From RI-283 sp964487925 (GTDB lineage: Bacteria; Pseudomonadota; Gammaproteobacteria; SZUA-140): 22,117 nt of DNA. Under the pieces are notes generated by a model. It was given only the letters and a program-made list of their open reading frames with translations. It was not told the DNA's origin and searched no databases. The translations under genes and the position numbers were made by a program. Shown piece after piece: positions 13,291 to 22,117 of this stretch (its first letter is position 1; each line of letters opens with the position of its first letter). Location of the stretch: positions 1 through 22,117 of the forward strand of contig CAZASZ010000031.1 of the NCBI GenBank assembly GCA_964487925.1, written 5' to 3'.

Positions 13291-15549
13291 ATGACGCGGG
13301 GTATAGCGCCAGTCGTGGCCATTGTGAAGTGTAAAACCGGGCAGACTGTCCGTCTGCGTTCCGGGTCTCTGATTCTAATGGGTTTACTTTGGTGGCTCTG
13401 CCTGATCGCGCTGTCGGCCTGCGATCTGCAACCTTGGAACGATCCCTACCCGGAGCAGGACGCGCGTGCCAACGCACTCTATAGTTCGTTCTCGCTACGG
13501 CCAAAGCACCTAGACCCCGCCAAGGCCTACAGTTCCAACGAATACACCATCATCGCCCAGATCTATGAGCCGCCGCTGCAGTACCACTATCTGAAACGGC
13601 CCTATACCCTGATTCCGGCAACCACGACGGATATCCCAGAGCCAGTCTATTACGATGCAAAGGGCAGGAGGCTTAAAGCCGATGCCCCTGATGGGCGAAT
13701 CGCCTACAGTGTCTATGACATCCGCATCCGTAAGGGCATCCGTTATCAACCCCATCCAGCTCTTGCCCGCGACGATCAAGACAAACCGATCTACGAAGGC
13801 CTCGACAGGGCCGCGCTGGATCGCATGGGAATCCATACGCTCTACGATTTTCCCGACACGGGTTCCCGCGAGGTGACGGCGGAGGACTACGTCTATGAGA
13901 TTAAGCGGCTTGCGAACCCCGAGGTGTTGTCGCCGATCGGTGGCCTCATGGGGGAATATATAATCGGCCTGTCCGACCTTGGCAAGCAGCTACGCGAGAC
14001 ACAGAAGGGCGCCAACACTACTCAGGGCTTTATCGATCTGCGAGACTTTTCTCTCGAGGGCGCGCAGGTCGTTGACCGCTATACCTATCGTCTCAAGGTT
14101 AAGGGCAAATATCCGCAGATGGTTTACTGGCTGGCGATGCCTTTTTTCGCACCTATTCCCTATGAAGCGGACCGTTTCTATCACCAAGCCGGGATGGCTG
14201 ATCGTAACTTGACGATGGACTGGTATCCGATCGGCAGCGGCCCATTCATGTTGGCGGAGAACGACCCCAACCGCCGCATGACGCTGATCCGCAATCCAAA
14301 CTTCCATGACGAGCGATATCCGAGTTCTGGAGAACCGGGCGACGCGCAAGCCGGTTTGTTGAAGGATGCAGGGAAGCCACTGCCGCTGCTGGACCGCGTT
14401 GTCTTTACCTTGGAGAAGGAGACGATTCCCTATTGGAACAAGTTCCTGCAGGGATATTACGATTCTTCAGGAATCGGATCCGACAGTTTTGATCAGGCTA
14501 TCCGCTTCGGAAGTTCGGGGGAGGTCGGTTTGACTCCGGCCCTGATGGATAAGGGGATTCGTCTTAATACCGCCATTCAGACAACCATATTTTACATGGG
14601 TTTCAACATGATGGATGCCAATATTGGCGGGTATTCTGAAGATCGGCGGCGGCTACGGCAGGCCATCTCTATAGCGATGGACTACGAGGAATATATCTCG
14701 ATCTTCGCTAACGGGCGCGGCGTGGCCGCGCAGGGCCCCATACCCCCGGGTATCTTCGGCGATCGAACCGGTCAGGCCGGCGTCAATCCCTATGTCTACG
14801 ACTGGGTCGACGGTCGACCGCGACGCAAATCGCTGGAGACTGCGCGCCGTCTGTTGCGTGAGGCGGGCTATGAACACGGTATCGATACGCGAACCGGAAA
14901 GCCGCTCGTCCTACACCTGGATATCACGGCCTCGGGCCCCGACGATAAGGCGATGCTGGAATGGTTTCGCAAGCAACTCCAGAAGCTTGATATCCAACTT
15001 GTGATCCGGAACACGGACTACAACCGCTTCCAGGAAAAGATGCGCACCGGCAATGCCCAGATCTTCATGTGGGGCTGGAACGCCGACTATCCCGATCCCG
15101 AGAACTTTCTGTTCCTGTTGTATGGTCCGAACGGTAAGGTCAAGCATCATGGCGAGAATGCCGCCAACTATGATTCAAAGGAATTCAATGTCTTGTTCGA
15201 TCAAGTTAAGACAATGTCTAATGGTCAGGAGCGCCAGCGACTCATCGATAAAATGGTATCGATCGCCCGCGAGGATGCACCCTGGATCTGGGGCATGCAC
15301 TCCAAGAGTTTCGGACTCCACCACGCCTGGCATCACAACTCTAAGCCAAACCTCATGGCAAATAACACACTGAAGTATATCCGCGTCGATCCGGACCTCC
15401 GGGCTCAACTGCGCGCAGATTGGAACCAACCGATCTTGTGGCCGTTGTTCGCCTTGTTCGCCTTGCTCGTGCCGTTCCTGTTGCCGGCGCTAATCGAGCA
15501 CCGTCGGCGGGAATACCGGGGCGGGCTGGCCCCAAGGGAGGAGGGCTGA
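13291..15549 (+). CDS. Peptide/solute-binding lipoprotein of an ABC importer (SBP family 5)
   Basis: 752 residues if ATG 13291 is used; no clear ribosome site is visible and GTG at 13315 or 13324 could serve. The protein captures the substrate, probably a peptide, for the permeases encoded next. A lipoprotein signal ends in the lipobox LSAC (41-44). Asp45 at +2 is the inner-membrane retention signal in Lol-sorting bacteria. Family-5 features include SSFSLRPKHLDPAKAYSSNE, WYPIGSGPFML, the region RRLRQAISIAMDYEEYI and a tail block IFMWGWNADYPDPENF. Unusual: it is long for an OppA (about 540), and a strong hydrophobic helix near the C-terminus (about 715-735) followed by HRRREYR looks like a second membrane anchor. 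One base separates it from the next gene. Confidence 0.9.
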   Translation: MTRGIAPVVAIVKCKTGQTVRLRSGSLILMGLLWWLCLIALSACDLQPWNDPYPEQDARANALYSSFSLRPKHLDPAKAYSSNEYTIIAQIYEPPLQYHYLKRPYTLIPATTTDIPEPVYYDAKGRRLKADAPDGRIAYSVYDIRIRKGIRYQPHPALARDDQDKPIYEGLDRAALDRMGIHTLYDFPDTGSREVTAEDYVYEIKRLANPEVLSPIGGLMGEYIIGLSDLGKQLRETQKGANTTQGFIDLRDFSLEGAQVVDRYTYRLKVKGKYPQMVYWLAMPFFAPIPYEADRFYHQAGMADRNLTMDWYPIGSGPFMLAENDPNRRMTLIRNPNFHDERYPSSGEPGDAQAGLLKDAGKPLPLLDRVVFTLEKETIPYWNKFLQGYYDSSGIGSDSFDQAIRFGSSGEVGLTPALMDKGIRLNTAIQTTIFYMGFNMMDANIGGYSEDRRRLRQAISIAMDYEEYISIFANGRGVAAQGPIPPGIFGDRTGQAGVNPYVYDWVDGRPRRKSLETARRLLREAGYEHGIDTRTGKPLVLHLDITASGPDDKAMLEWFRKQLQKLDIQLVIRNTDYNRFQEKMRTGNAQIFMWGWNADYPDPENFLFLLYGPNGKVKHHGENAANYDSKEFNVLFDQVKTMSNGQERQRLIDKMVSIAREDAPWIWGMHSKSFGLHHAWHHNSKPNLMANNTLKYIRVDPDLRAQLRADWNQPILWPLFALFALLVPFLLPALIEHRRREYRGGLAPREEG

Positions 15550-15550
15550 C

Positions 15551-16528
15551 ATGTTTGCCTATATCCTTCGCCGCACGTTGTATGCAATTCCCATCTTGAT
15601 CGGGGTCAATTTAATCACCTTCGTGCTGTTCTTCGTGGTCAACACCCCCGACGATATGGCGCGCATGCATCTGGGGCAAAAGCGGGTGACCCCCGAGGCT
15701 ATCACTCAATGGAAGGCTGAGCATGGTTATGACAAGCCGCTGTTGATCAATCGAGACGCATCAGGGCTCGACGCACTCACCGATACTGTCTTTTTCGATA
15801 AGTCGATTCGCTTGTTCGTCTTCGATTTCGGCGCCTCGGATGATGGCCGCAACATCGGCCAGGACATCCGCCAGCGCATGTGGCCGAGTTTGGCGATAGC
15901 CATCCCGGTATTCCTGGTCGGACTCCTGGTCAATATCACCGTGGCTTTGCTGATCGTCTTTCTGCAAGCGACCTATATCGATCTGTTGGCCGTGATAACC
16001 CTGGTCGTACTGATGTCGATCTCAGGCCTATTTTACATCATCGGTGGGCAGTTTCTGTTTGGCAAATTATTGCATCTGGTGCCTGTGTCCGGCTATGACG
16101 GTGGACTGGGCGCGTTCAAATTCGTGATCCTCCCGGTCATCATCGGCGTTATCGGGGGGATCGGTTCGGGTGGGCGCTGGTATCGAGCGATCTTTCTTGA
16201 GGAGATGGGTAAGGACTACGTCCGTACGGCGCGCGCCAAGGGTCTCGGAGAGCGCCTTGTCTTATTTCGGCATGTGCTTAGGAACGCCATGATTCCGATC
16301 CTGACCGGAGTCGTGGTCGTGATCCCCGTCTTATTCATGGGCAGTCTGATCATGGAGTCTTTCTTCGCAATCCCCGGCCTCGGTAGTTATACGATCGATG
16401 CCATCAATGCCCAAGACTTCGCCATCGTCCGATCCATGGTGTTTCTAGGTTCACTCCTCTATGTTCTGGGGCTGCTGCTGACGGACCTCTCCTACACTTT
16501 TGTAGACCCACGGGTACGGCTGTCATGA
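15551..16528 (+). CDS. ABC transporter permease, OppB/DppB type
   Basis: 325 residues with a strong GGGAGGAGGG ribosome site just upstream. It forms half of the membrane channel of the peptide importer. It opens with MFAYILRRTLYAIPILIGVN, the usual first helix of OppB permeases. The EAA loop that couples to the ATPase is seen around YVRTARAKGLGERLVLFRHVLRNAMIPI. The C-terminus, FFAIPGLGSYTIDAINAQDF and LLTDLSYTFVDPRVRLS, is typical. The segment between helix 1 and helix 2 (about 30-105) is a periplasmic domain containing a DFGAS-like remnant of the family's DLGxS motif. Four-base overlap (ATGA) with the next permease gene. Confidence 0.92.
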   Translation: MFAYILRRTLYAIPILIGVNLITFVLFFVVNTPDDMARMHLGQKRVTPEAITQWKAEHGYDKPLLINRDASGLDALTDTVFFDKSIRLFVFDFGASDDGRNIGQDIRQRMWPSLAIAIPVFLVGLLVNITVALLIVFLQATYIDLLAVITLVVLMSISGLFYIIGGQFLFGKLLHLVPVSGYDGGLGAFKFVILPVIIGVIGGIGSGGRWYRAIFLEEMGKDYVRTARAKGLGERLVLFRHVLRNAMIPILTGVVVVIPVLFMGSLIMESFFAIPGLGSYTIDAINAQDFAIVRSMVFLGSLLYVLGLLLTDLSYTFVDPRVRLS

Positions 16529-17937
16529 TTCTGCCCGTCGTACTATGGACCGATCAGCTCGTATTCGTCCTGGTTGCGACTGTGACCCTGCTGTTTCTAT
16601 ACGCGAGGCGGCGTCCCCACCTGCGCGCACCTTGGCGCGCTATCATTGAACGACCGATGGGTGCCGTGACGCTCTTGGTGCTCATGGTCTATGTCTCTAT
16701 CGCATTACTCGATTCCCTGCATTTTCGCCTGCCCGTTGAGTCGAACACGGATACTCCCGGCGAGGAGTTGCATTATTCTGTCGAAGTACTAAGCGTGCTT
16801 GATGTCATGTTGGAGCCTATCCGCACTCATGACGAGAAGACCTATTCTGCGCCGTTCGCGACACGGCTATTCGTTCAGGAAAGTACGGTGGATACCGATG
16901 GCAGGGATCGCCGAGTTTATCCGCGCCTGGAATACGGCGGCGCCCACCTCGACAATGAGTCCGGTCGGTGGGCCGATATCGGTCTACGTGCTGGTGCGGC
17001 CGTGTTGTATGCGTTCTTGATCTGGTTTTCCTTCATCTTGGTTGTGTTGCTGATGTTGGCGCGGCGTTCCGGACGTGGACCCGGCGATATCTTCCGGGAT
17101 ATCAAATGCGATGGGTTGCGGTTTCCCTGGCGTTCTGTGCTATTGACCTTGTTCCTGATCCTGATCGTAATCCTAGTACTCGTGGAATTGGCGCCGTTAT
17201 ACCATGTCTTTGGTACCGATAAGGTGGGTCAGGATGTCCTGTTTTCGGCGATCAAGAGCATCCGGACGGCGTTGCTGATTGGTACGCTGACAACCCTGAT
17301 CATGCTGCCTTTCGCGATCATGATGGGTATCATGGCGGGCTATCTGCGCGGCTTCGTCGACGACGTGATCCAGTATATCTATACGACCCTGAACTCCATC
17401 CCCGGCGTTCTACTGATTGCCTCTGCGATTTTGTTGCTGCAGGTTTATATCGATGGACACCCCGAGCTTTTCGATACTGACGCCGCGCGCGCCGATCTCA
17501 GGCTGCTCTTCTTGTGTATGATCCTGGGCGTGACGAATTGGACCGGGCTGTGTCGTTTGTTGCGGGGCGAGGTGCTGAAACTGTCCTCGCTGTCCTATGT
17601 CGAGGCTGCCGTTGCCTTCGGTGTCCGTCCGACGCGGATCATGTTGCAGCACCTGCTGCCGAACGTCATGCATATCGTCCTGATCTCGGTCGTGCTGGAT
17701 TTCAGTGGGCTCGTGCTGGCAGAGGCCGTATTATCTTACGTCGGGGTCGGTGTCGATCCTAATATGTATAGTTGGGGCAATATGATCAACAGCGCCCGTT
17801 TGGAGATGGCCAGGGAACCCATGGTGTGGTGGAGCTTGTCCGCGGCCTTTGTCCTGATGTTCGTCCTGGTGTTGGCTGCGAACCTGTTTTCCGACGTCGT
17901 TCGCGACGTCTTTGATCCTAGGCGGGGCCGAGGTTGA
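16525..17937 (+). CDS. ABC transporter permease, OppC type with long N-terminal extension
   Basis: 470 residues against about 300 for OppC or DppC. The C-terminal 240 residues are the standard permease core: GTDKVGQDVLFSAIKSIRTA marks its start near residue 231; the EAA loop is EAAVAFGVRPTRIMLQHLLPN; and the end is SYVGVGVDPNMYSWGNMI and FSDVVRDVFDPR. Before the core come four extra hydrophobic helices (about 8-25, 48-66, 156-179 and 202-222) and, between the second and third, a polar stretch of about 85 residues (DSLHFRLPVESNTDT onward) predicted to face the periplasm. The extension is continuous with the core, with no frameshift. It starts in an ATGA overlap with the OppB-like gene. Confidence 0.9.
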   Translation: MILPVVLWTDQLVFVLVATVTLLFLYARRRPHLRAPWRAIIERPMGAVTLLVLMVYVSIALLDSLHFRLPVESNTDTPGEELHYSVEVLSVLDVMLEPIRTHDEKTYSAPFATRLFVQESTVDTDGRDRRVYPRLEYGGAHLDNESGRWADIGLRAGAAVLYAFLIWFSFILVVLLMLARRSGRGPGDIFRDIKCDGLRFPWRSVLLTLFLILIVILVLVELAPLYHVFGTDKVGQDVLFSAIKSIRTALLIGTLTTLIMLPFAIMMGIMAGYLRGFVDDVIQYIYTTLNSIPGVLLIASAILLLQVYIDGHPELFDTDAARADLRLLFLCMILGVTNWTGLCRLLRGEVLKLSSLSYVEAAVAFGVRPTRIMLQHLLPNVMHIVLISVVLDFSGLVLAEAVLSYVGVGVDPNMYSWGNMINSARLEMAREPMVWWSLSAAFVLMFVLVLAANLFSDVVRDVFDPRRGRG

Positions 17938-17963
17938 GCCGAGTAGAGGAAACCCAAAGCGAT

Positions 17964-20009
17964 ATGACTGACCCATTACTCTCCGTAGCGCATCTGAGCA
18001 CCTGTTTTGAAGGACGTCGTGGCCGTGCCATGGCCGTCGATGACATAAGTTTCGAGATCCGTAAGGGCGAGACCTTCGCGCTGCTCGGCGAGTCCGGATG
18101 TGGTAAGTCAGTGACCTCGTTGTCCCTGATGCGTCTGGTCCCGGAACCAGCGGGCCGCATCATGTCTGGTCAGGTCCGGCTGCATGGCGAGGATCTGATG
18201 GATCTTCCGGAACGGGCTATGCGACGGATCCGTGGGCGGCGCATGGCCATGATTTTTCAGGAGCCCATGACCTCGTTGAACCCGGTGCTGACCATCGGCG
18301 ACCAGATCGCCGAGGGCGTTCGCCTTCACCTGGGACTACGTGGCGCCGAGGCTCGACGCAAGGTCATTGAGCTGCTTGATTCCGTCGGGATTCCTGATCC
18401 CGAGCGTCGTCTCGGCGAATATGCGCACCAGCTTTCGGGCGGCATGAAACAGCGTGTCATGATCGCGATCGCGTTGTCCGGCGCGCCCGAACTTCTGATC
18501 GCGGACGAACCGACGACTGCCCTTGATGTTACGATTCAGGCCCAGGTCTTGGCCCTGTTGCGTGACCTGCAGACCAGGACAGGGATGGCGATTCTCCTGA
18601 TCACTCATGACCTGGGCGTGGTTGCGGAGATGGCTGATCGGGTCGGCGTCATGTACGCGGGACAACTCGTGGAGGTTGCGGATCGCGAGGCATTCTTTGC
18701 TCAGCCGGCCCATCCCTACAGTCGCAAGCTATTCGAATCGCTGCCGAATATCGAGAAACGCGATACCGCGCTGGCCACGATTCCTGGCGGTGTGCCCTCG
18801 CTTACCAAGGCCTTTTCGGGTTGTCGGTTTGCCGATCGTTGTAGCTTTGCCTGGACCCATTGCCATGAGGTTGTGCCGGGTTGGACGAATCTGAGTGATC
18901 GGCAACGTGCCCGGTGTCACTTGCTCGAACTGCAGTTTGAGGCGGGTGAGAAGGCCATTGTCCCTCAGCAGTATAAATCTCGAAAACAGGTCTTTGTCCA
19001 CCAAGGGACGTTGCTTGAGGTCAAAGATCTCAAGGTGCACTTTCCGATCCAAAAGGGCCTATTTCAGCGTACGGTAGGCCACGTGTACGCCGTTGATGGA
19101 GTCAGTTTGACGATTGGTTGTGGTCGCACGGTGGCCTTGGTTGGCGAGTCGGGTTGTGGCAAGACGACCATCGGTAAGGCCATCCTGCAGTTGATTCGAC
19201 CGACAGGGGGGGAGGTCCTGTTTGAGGGCGACGACCTGATCCAACTGCGTGGAGAGGCGCTGCGGCGGCGTCGCGATGCCTTTCAAATTATCTTCCAGGA
19301 TCCCTTTTCCTCCATGAATCCCAGGATGCGTGTCCGCGAAATCATCGAAGAGGGCATGGTTGCGTTGAACATCGAGCGTGATACCCACAGTCGTCGCGAG
19401 CGCGTCAAGCTGTTGTTGAGTCAGGTGGGGTTGCCTGAGGACTCGGGCGACCGTTATCCGCATGAGTTCTCCGGAGGTCAGCGGCAGCGTATCTGTATTG
19501 CCCGTGCACTGGCAGTCTCGCCACGCCTTCTTGTCTGCGATGAACCGACCAGCGCTTTGGATATTTCGGTGCAGGCGCAGATTCTCAACCTGCTGAAGGA
19601 TCTCCAGACCGAGATGGGGCTATCGTACCTCTTTATCACGCATAACCTCTCGGTGGTTGCTTACTTGGCCGATGAGGTTGCCGTCATGTATCTAGGGCGT
19701 ATTGTCGAGCGCGGCGCGACTCAGGAGGTGTTGCACGAGGCCAGGCACCCCTACACGAGGGCCCTGCTGTCCGCTATTCCCGAGATTGAAAGCGCCGGGG
19801 GCGAGGCACGGACTGTTATCCGAGTTCAGGGTGACATGCCGTCTCCGAGCTCGCCGCCCTCAGGCTGTCATTTTCATACCCGATGTCCCGAGGCCATGCC
19901 GCGTTGCAAGGACGCCTATCCCGGCATCAGCCGCTTCAGTGATAGCCACGAGGCGCGTTGTTTTCTCTACGAAGAAGGGCAAGAGGATGGCAACGCCAAA
20001 CAAGATTGA
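17964..20009 (+). CDS. ABC transporter ATP-binding protein, fused OppD-OppF
   Basis: 681 residues with two complete ATPase domains that power the importer. Domain 1: Walker A GESGCGKS (42-49), signature LSGGM (157-161), Walker B LLIADEP (177-183). Domain 2: Walker A GESGCGKT (394-401), signature FSGGQ (502-506), Walker B LLVCDEP (522-528). After each domain is the oligopeptide-ABC C-terminal segment with conserved cysteines (C287, C293, C300 and C318 in the first; CHFHTRCPEAMPRC in the second), the type that can bind an Fe-S cluster in some homologues. The layout is that of YejF/GsiA-type fusions. Start is ATG 17964 with a distant GAGG; an in-frame TTG at 17934 overlapping the OppC stop is an alternative. 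The end overlaps ligA by 23 bases. Confidence 0.93.
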   Translation: MTDPLLSVAHLSTCFEGRRGRAMAVDDISFEIRKGETFALLGESGCGKSVTSLSLMRLVPEPAGRIMSGQVRLHGEDLMDLPERAMRRIRGRRMAMIFQEPMTSLNPVLTIGDQIAEGVRLHLGLRGAEARRKVIELLDSVGIPDPERRLGEYAHQLSGGMKQRVMIAIALSGAPELLIADEPTTALDVTIQAQVLALLRDLQTRTGMAILLITHDLGVVAEMADRVGVMYAGQLVEVADREAFFAQPAHPYSRKLFESLPNIEKRDTALATIPGGVPSLTKAFSGCRFADRCSFAWTHCHEVVPGWTNLSDRQRARCHLLELQFEAGEKAIVPQQYKSRKQVFVHQGTLLEVKDLKVHFPIQKGLFQRTVGHVYAVDGVSLTIGCGRTVALVGESGCGKTTIGKAILQLIRPTGGEVLFEGDDLIQLRGEALRRRRDAFQIIFQDPFSSMNPRMRVREIIEEGMVALNIERDTHSRRERVKLLLSQVGLPEDSGDRYPHEFSGGQRQRICIARALAVSPRLLVCDEPTSALDISVQAQILNLLKDLQTEMGLSYLFITHNLSVVAYLADEVAVMYLGRIVERGATQEVLHEARHPYTRALLSAIPEIESAGGEARTVIRVQGDMPSPSSPPSGCHFHTRCPEAMPRCKDAYPGISRFSDSHEARCFLYEEGQEDGNAKQD

Positions 20010-22008
20010 CGCGGCTGCCCGCATCGAGGAACTGCGCGCCGAGATCCGACATCATGACCGGCAGTACTACGTACTGGATTCACCACAGATCCCGGATGCC
20101 GATTATGATCGGCTGTTCGCCGAACTTCAGGTGCTCGAGAGTGAACACGAAGACCTAGTAAAGCCCGATTCCCCGACTCAACGCGTCGGCGGGCGGGCGG
20201 ACTCGGCCTTTGCACAAGTTCGCCACATTGTGCCGATGCGTTCTCTGAATAATGCCTTTTCAGAACAGAACATCGTCGACTTCGACCGTCGCAACCGCGA
20301 ACGTTTGGGTATCGACGAGATTACCTACACGGCGGAACCCAAGTTCGACGGCCTGGCCGTCAACCTGCTCTATCGCGACGGTGTCTTGGTCGGCGCGGCG
20401 ACTCGTGGAGACGGCGAGACCGGCGAGGACATCACGGCCAATGTTTGTACGATCTCGGTTGTGCCGCGACGGCTGGAGGGCGATTACCCACCAGGTGCCT
20501 TGGAGGTTCGCGGCGAGGTCTATATGAAGCGGAGCGGGTTTGAACGCCTAAATCGGCAGCAGGCCGACAAGGGGAGCAAGATATTCGCCAATCCTCGTAA
20601 CGCGGCAGCCGGCAGCCTGCGTCAGCTTGATTGGAAGATCACGAAGGTCAGGCCGCTGACCATGGTCTGTTATGGCGTCGGTGCGATGGAGGGCGAACGG
20701 CCCGAGTCGCATTTCGCGCTATTCGCCCACCTCAAATCCTGGGGATTCAGTGTGTCGGAGGAGGTTCGTCAGGTCCGTGGCGTGGACGGTTGTCTCGAAT
20801 ATTTTCACGATCTCGGCGAACGGCGCGATATGCTCGATTACGAGATCGACGGTGTCGTTTACAAAGTCGATCGTTTCGACGAACAGTCGCGACTCGGCTT
20901 TGTCGCCAGGGCGCCCCGATGGGCCGTGGCGCACAAATTCCCCGCTCAGGAAAAGCGTACGATGCTCCTGGATATTGAGGTTCAGGTCGGCCGTACGGGT
21001 GCGATCACGCCGGTGGCAATTCTCGAACCCGTCGAGGTCGCCGGCGTCATGGTCGGCCGGGCGACCCTACACAACGAGGATGAGATACGCCGCAAGGATA
21101 TTCATATCGGCGATGTCGTCTGGGTTAGGCGGGCAGGGGACGTGATACCTGAGGTCGTCTCCGTTATCGAGGGCGAACGCGACCAATCCCGAATACGTTC
21201 GTTTGTGATGCCGAGCGAGTGCCCTGTCTGTGGCGCCCCGGTCGTGCGGCCCGAAGGCGAGGCAGTGGCTCGGTGTACGGCCGGGTTAACCTGTTCGGCG
21301 CAGTTGTCCGCATCGATCCAGCATTTCGCCTCACGTCGAGCCATGGATATAGATGGTCTTGGGGAAAAACTCGTCGACCTTGTCGTGACCGAAGGCCTGG
21401 TTAGAAACGTCGCCGATCTCTACCGGGTTAGTGCGGAACAATGGGGCAGTCTGCCGAGGATGGGCGCTCGCTCCGCCGAAAATCTCATGGCCGCATTCAC
21501 GCGCAGCAAGGCGACGACCCTGGCCCGGTTTATCTATGCACTTGGTATCCCGGGCGTCGGCGAGGTCACGGCGCGGACGCTCGCGAATACCTTGATCGAC
21601 TTGGAAGCCATTCGCCATGCCGACAGCGAGTCCTTGGAACAGATACCGGATGTCGGCGCCATCACTGCCGGGCAGCTCGTTGCCTTTTTCGCCGAAGAGC
21701 ATAATCATGCAGTTATCGACGAATTGATCGAACTCGGTATTCAATGGCCGATGCCGGCAAGGGATATATCGAAGGAATCTTCGGGCCTGGATGGCAAGAC
21801 CTTTGTCCTGACCGGTACCCTGGAAGGGATGACGCGGGACGAGGCCAAAGAGGCACTGTTGGCGCGCGGCGCAAAGGTCAGCGGCAGCGTGTCCAAGAAG
21901 ACGGATTATGTGGTCGCCGGCCGCGATCCGGGCTCGAAGTTGGGTAAGGCCGAGGCGCTTGGCGTGGCGGTGTTATCGGAGGCTGACCTCCAGGCCCTCA
22001 TGGAGTAA
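19987..22008 (+). CDS. ligA: DNA ligase, NAD+-dependent
   Basis: 673 residues, the normal length. LigA seals nicks in DNA during replication and repair, using NAD+. Domains in order: Ia (about 1-70, with the YYVLDSPQIPDADYD NMN-binding block), the adenylation domain with the AMP-accepting Lys119 in EPKFDG, the OB fold (EVQVGRTGAITPVA to AGDVIPEV), the four-Cys zinc finger (C412, C415, C430, C436), helix-hairpin-helix repeats (about 450-590) and a C-terminal BRCT domain (about 598-673). ATG 19987 has AAGGG seven bases upstream (19975-19979); the open frame upstream to 19702 is only the shadow of the ABC ATPase gene. The start lies inside the preceding gene, so ligA probably depends on the transporter transcript or on a promoter inside it. 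Confidence 0.97.
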   Translation: MATPNKIDAAARIEELRAEIRHHDRQYYVLDSPQIPDADYDRLFAELQVLESEHEDLVKPDSPTQRVGGRADSAFAQVRHIVPMRSLNNAFSEQNIVDFDRRNRERLGIDEITYTAEPKFDGLAVNLLYRDGVLVGAATRGDGETGEDITANVCTISVVPRRLEGDYPPGALEVRGEVYMKRSGFERLNRQQADKGSKIFANPRNAAAGSLRQLDWKITKVRPLTMVCYGVGAMEGERPESHFALFAHLKSWGFSVSEEVRQVRGVDGCLEYFHDLGERRDMLDYEIDGVVYKVDRFDEQSRLGFVARAPRWAVAHKFPAQEKRTMLLDIEVQVGRTGAITPVAILEPVEVAGVMVGRATLHNEDEIRRKDIHIGDVVWVRRAGDVIPEVVSVIEGERDQSRIRSFVMPSECPVCGAPVVRPEGEAVARCTAGLTCSAQLSASIQHFASRRAMDIDGLGEKLVDLVVTEGLVRNVADLYRVSAEQWGSLPRMGARSAENLMAAFTRSKATTLARFIYALGIPGVGEVTARTLANTLIDLEAIRHADSESLEQIPDVGAITAGQLVAFFAEEHNHAVIDELIELGIQWPMPARDISKESSGLDGKTFVLTGTLEGMTRDEAKEALLARGAKVSGSVSKKTDYVVAGRDPGSKLGKAEALGVAVLSEADLQALME

Positions 22009-22030
22009 ATGCGCTCAGTCTCTTTTTGTC

Positions 22031-22053
22031 CCCTCTCCCAAACTGGGAGAGGG
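22031..22053. repeat. CCCTCTCCC/GGGAGAGGG hairpin after ligA
   Basis: A perfect 9-bp stem with a 5-base loop (AAACT), 22 bases after the ligA stop. It has the same stem as the hairpins at 9438-9463 and 9514-9538. No T-run follows it on the plus strand, so it is not a canonical terminator, though it may still halt or stabilise the ligA message. Confidence 0.8.
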
Positions 22054-22067
22054 AGTATAAGAAACTA

Positions 22068-22116
22068 GCCGCCTAAAGGCGTGGGATTTCAAATCCCCTA
22101 TTCAAAGACTTTAAAT
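22068..22116. repeat. Second copy of the repeat-unit tail
   Basis: These 49 bases match 9554-9602 at 45 positions, including CGCCTAAAGGCG and the terminal GACTTTAAAT. With the hairpin at 22031-22053 this makes a shorter copy of the element near 9360-9603, lacking the left part. The match reaches to the last base or two of the window, so the right boundary is not certain. Confidence 0.85.
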
Positions 22117-22117
22117 A

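Noticed and set aside
19702..19986. 95-codon extension of ligA
   Set aside because: It is the out-of-frame shadow of the ABC ATPase gene; the LigA family start with its ribosome site is at 19987.

Overview
The window (about 22 kb, moderately GC-rich) reads as an ordinary chromosomal stretch of a gammaproteobacterium. The support is a petABC cytochrome bc1 operon with a Tat-type Rieske protein, a MetA-type homoserine acyltransferase, UbiD, XthA, a lone YgfX, FabI and NAD-dependent LigA with a BRCT tail. A free-living respiring bacterium, possibly of the purple-sulfur/sulfur-oxidiser type (Chromatiales-like), would fit, but the order-level placement is inference. I see no tRNA, rRNA, CRISPR array, phage gene or complete insertion sequence.

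Layout, left to right. (1) 1-167, minus: the 5' end of a gene for an exported protein, divergent from a small secreted protein of unknown function (395-757, plus) that ends in a clear intrinsic terminator (809-832). (2) 870-2818, plus: a P-loop kinase-like protein whose stop overlaps by one base the start of a MetA-family acyltransferase. The MetA protein keeps the catalytic Cys/His/Glu and homoserine-binding residues but differs from E. coli MetA at other active-site positions. (3) 2850-3815, minus: an ArsS-type radical SAM protein, tail to tail with metA and head to head with petABC. (4) 4053-6528, plus: petA-petB-petC, a complete bc1 complex operon. (5) 6585-9332, minus: a patatin-like phospholipase and ubiD. 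(6) 9360-9603: a dense array of hairpins with the look of a non-autonomous mobile element; part of it recurs at 22031-22116. (7) 9624-10421, minus: xthA, divergent from ygfX (10541-11002, plus). (8) 10999-13096, minus: a DAACS-family symporter, then fabI upstream of it, separated by a strong terminator. (9) 13291-22008, plus: a tight run of four ABC peptide-transporter genes (binding lipoprotein, OppB-like permease, enlarged OppC-like permease, fused OppD-OppF ATPase) whose last gene overlaps ligA by 23 bases.

Most genes are housekeeping: respiration (petABC, ubiD), fatty-acid synthesis (fabI), DNA repair and replication (xthA, ligA) and methionine synthesis (metA). The less ordinary items are the P-loop/MetA coupled pair, the orphan ArsS-like enzyme, the ABC importer whose binding protein looks anchored at both ends and whose OppC has a large N-terminal extension, and the palindrome-rich repeat element present in two copies.
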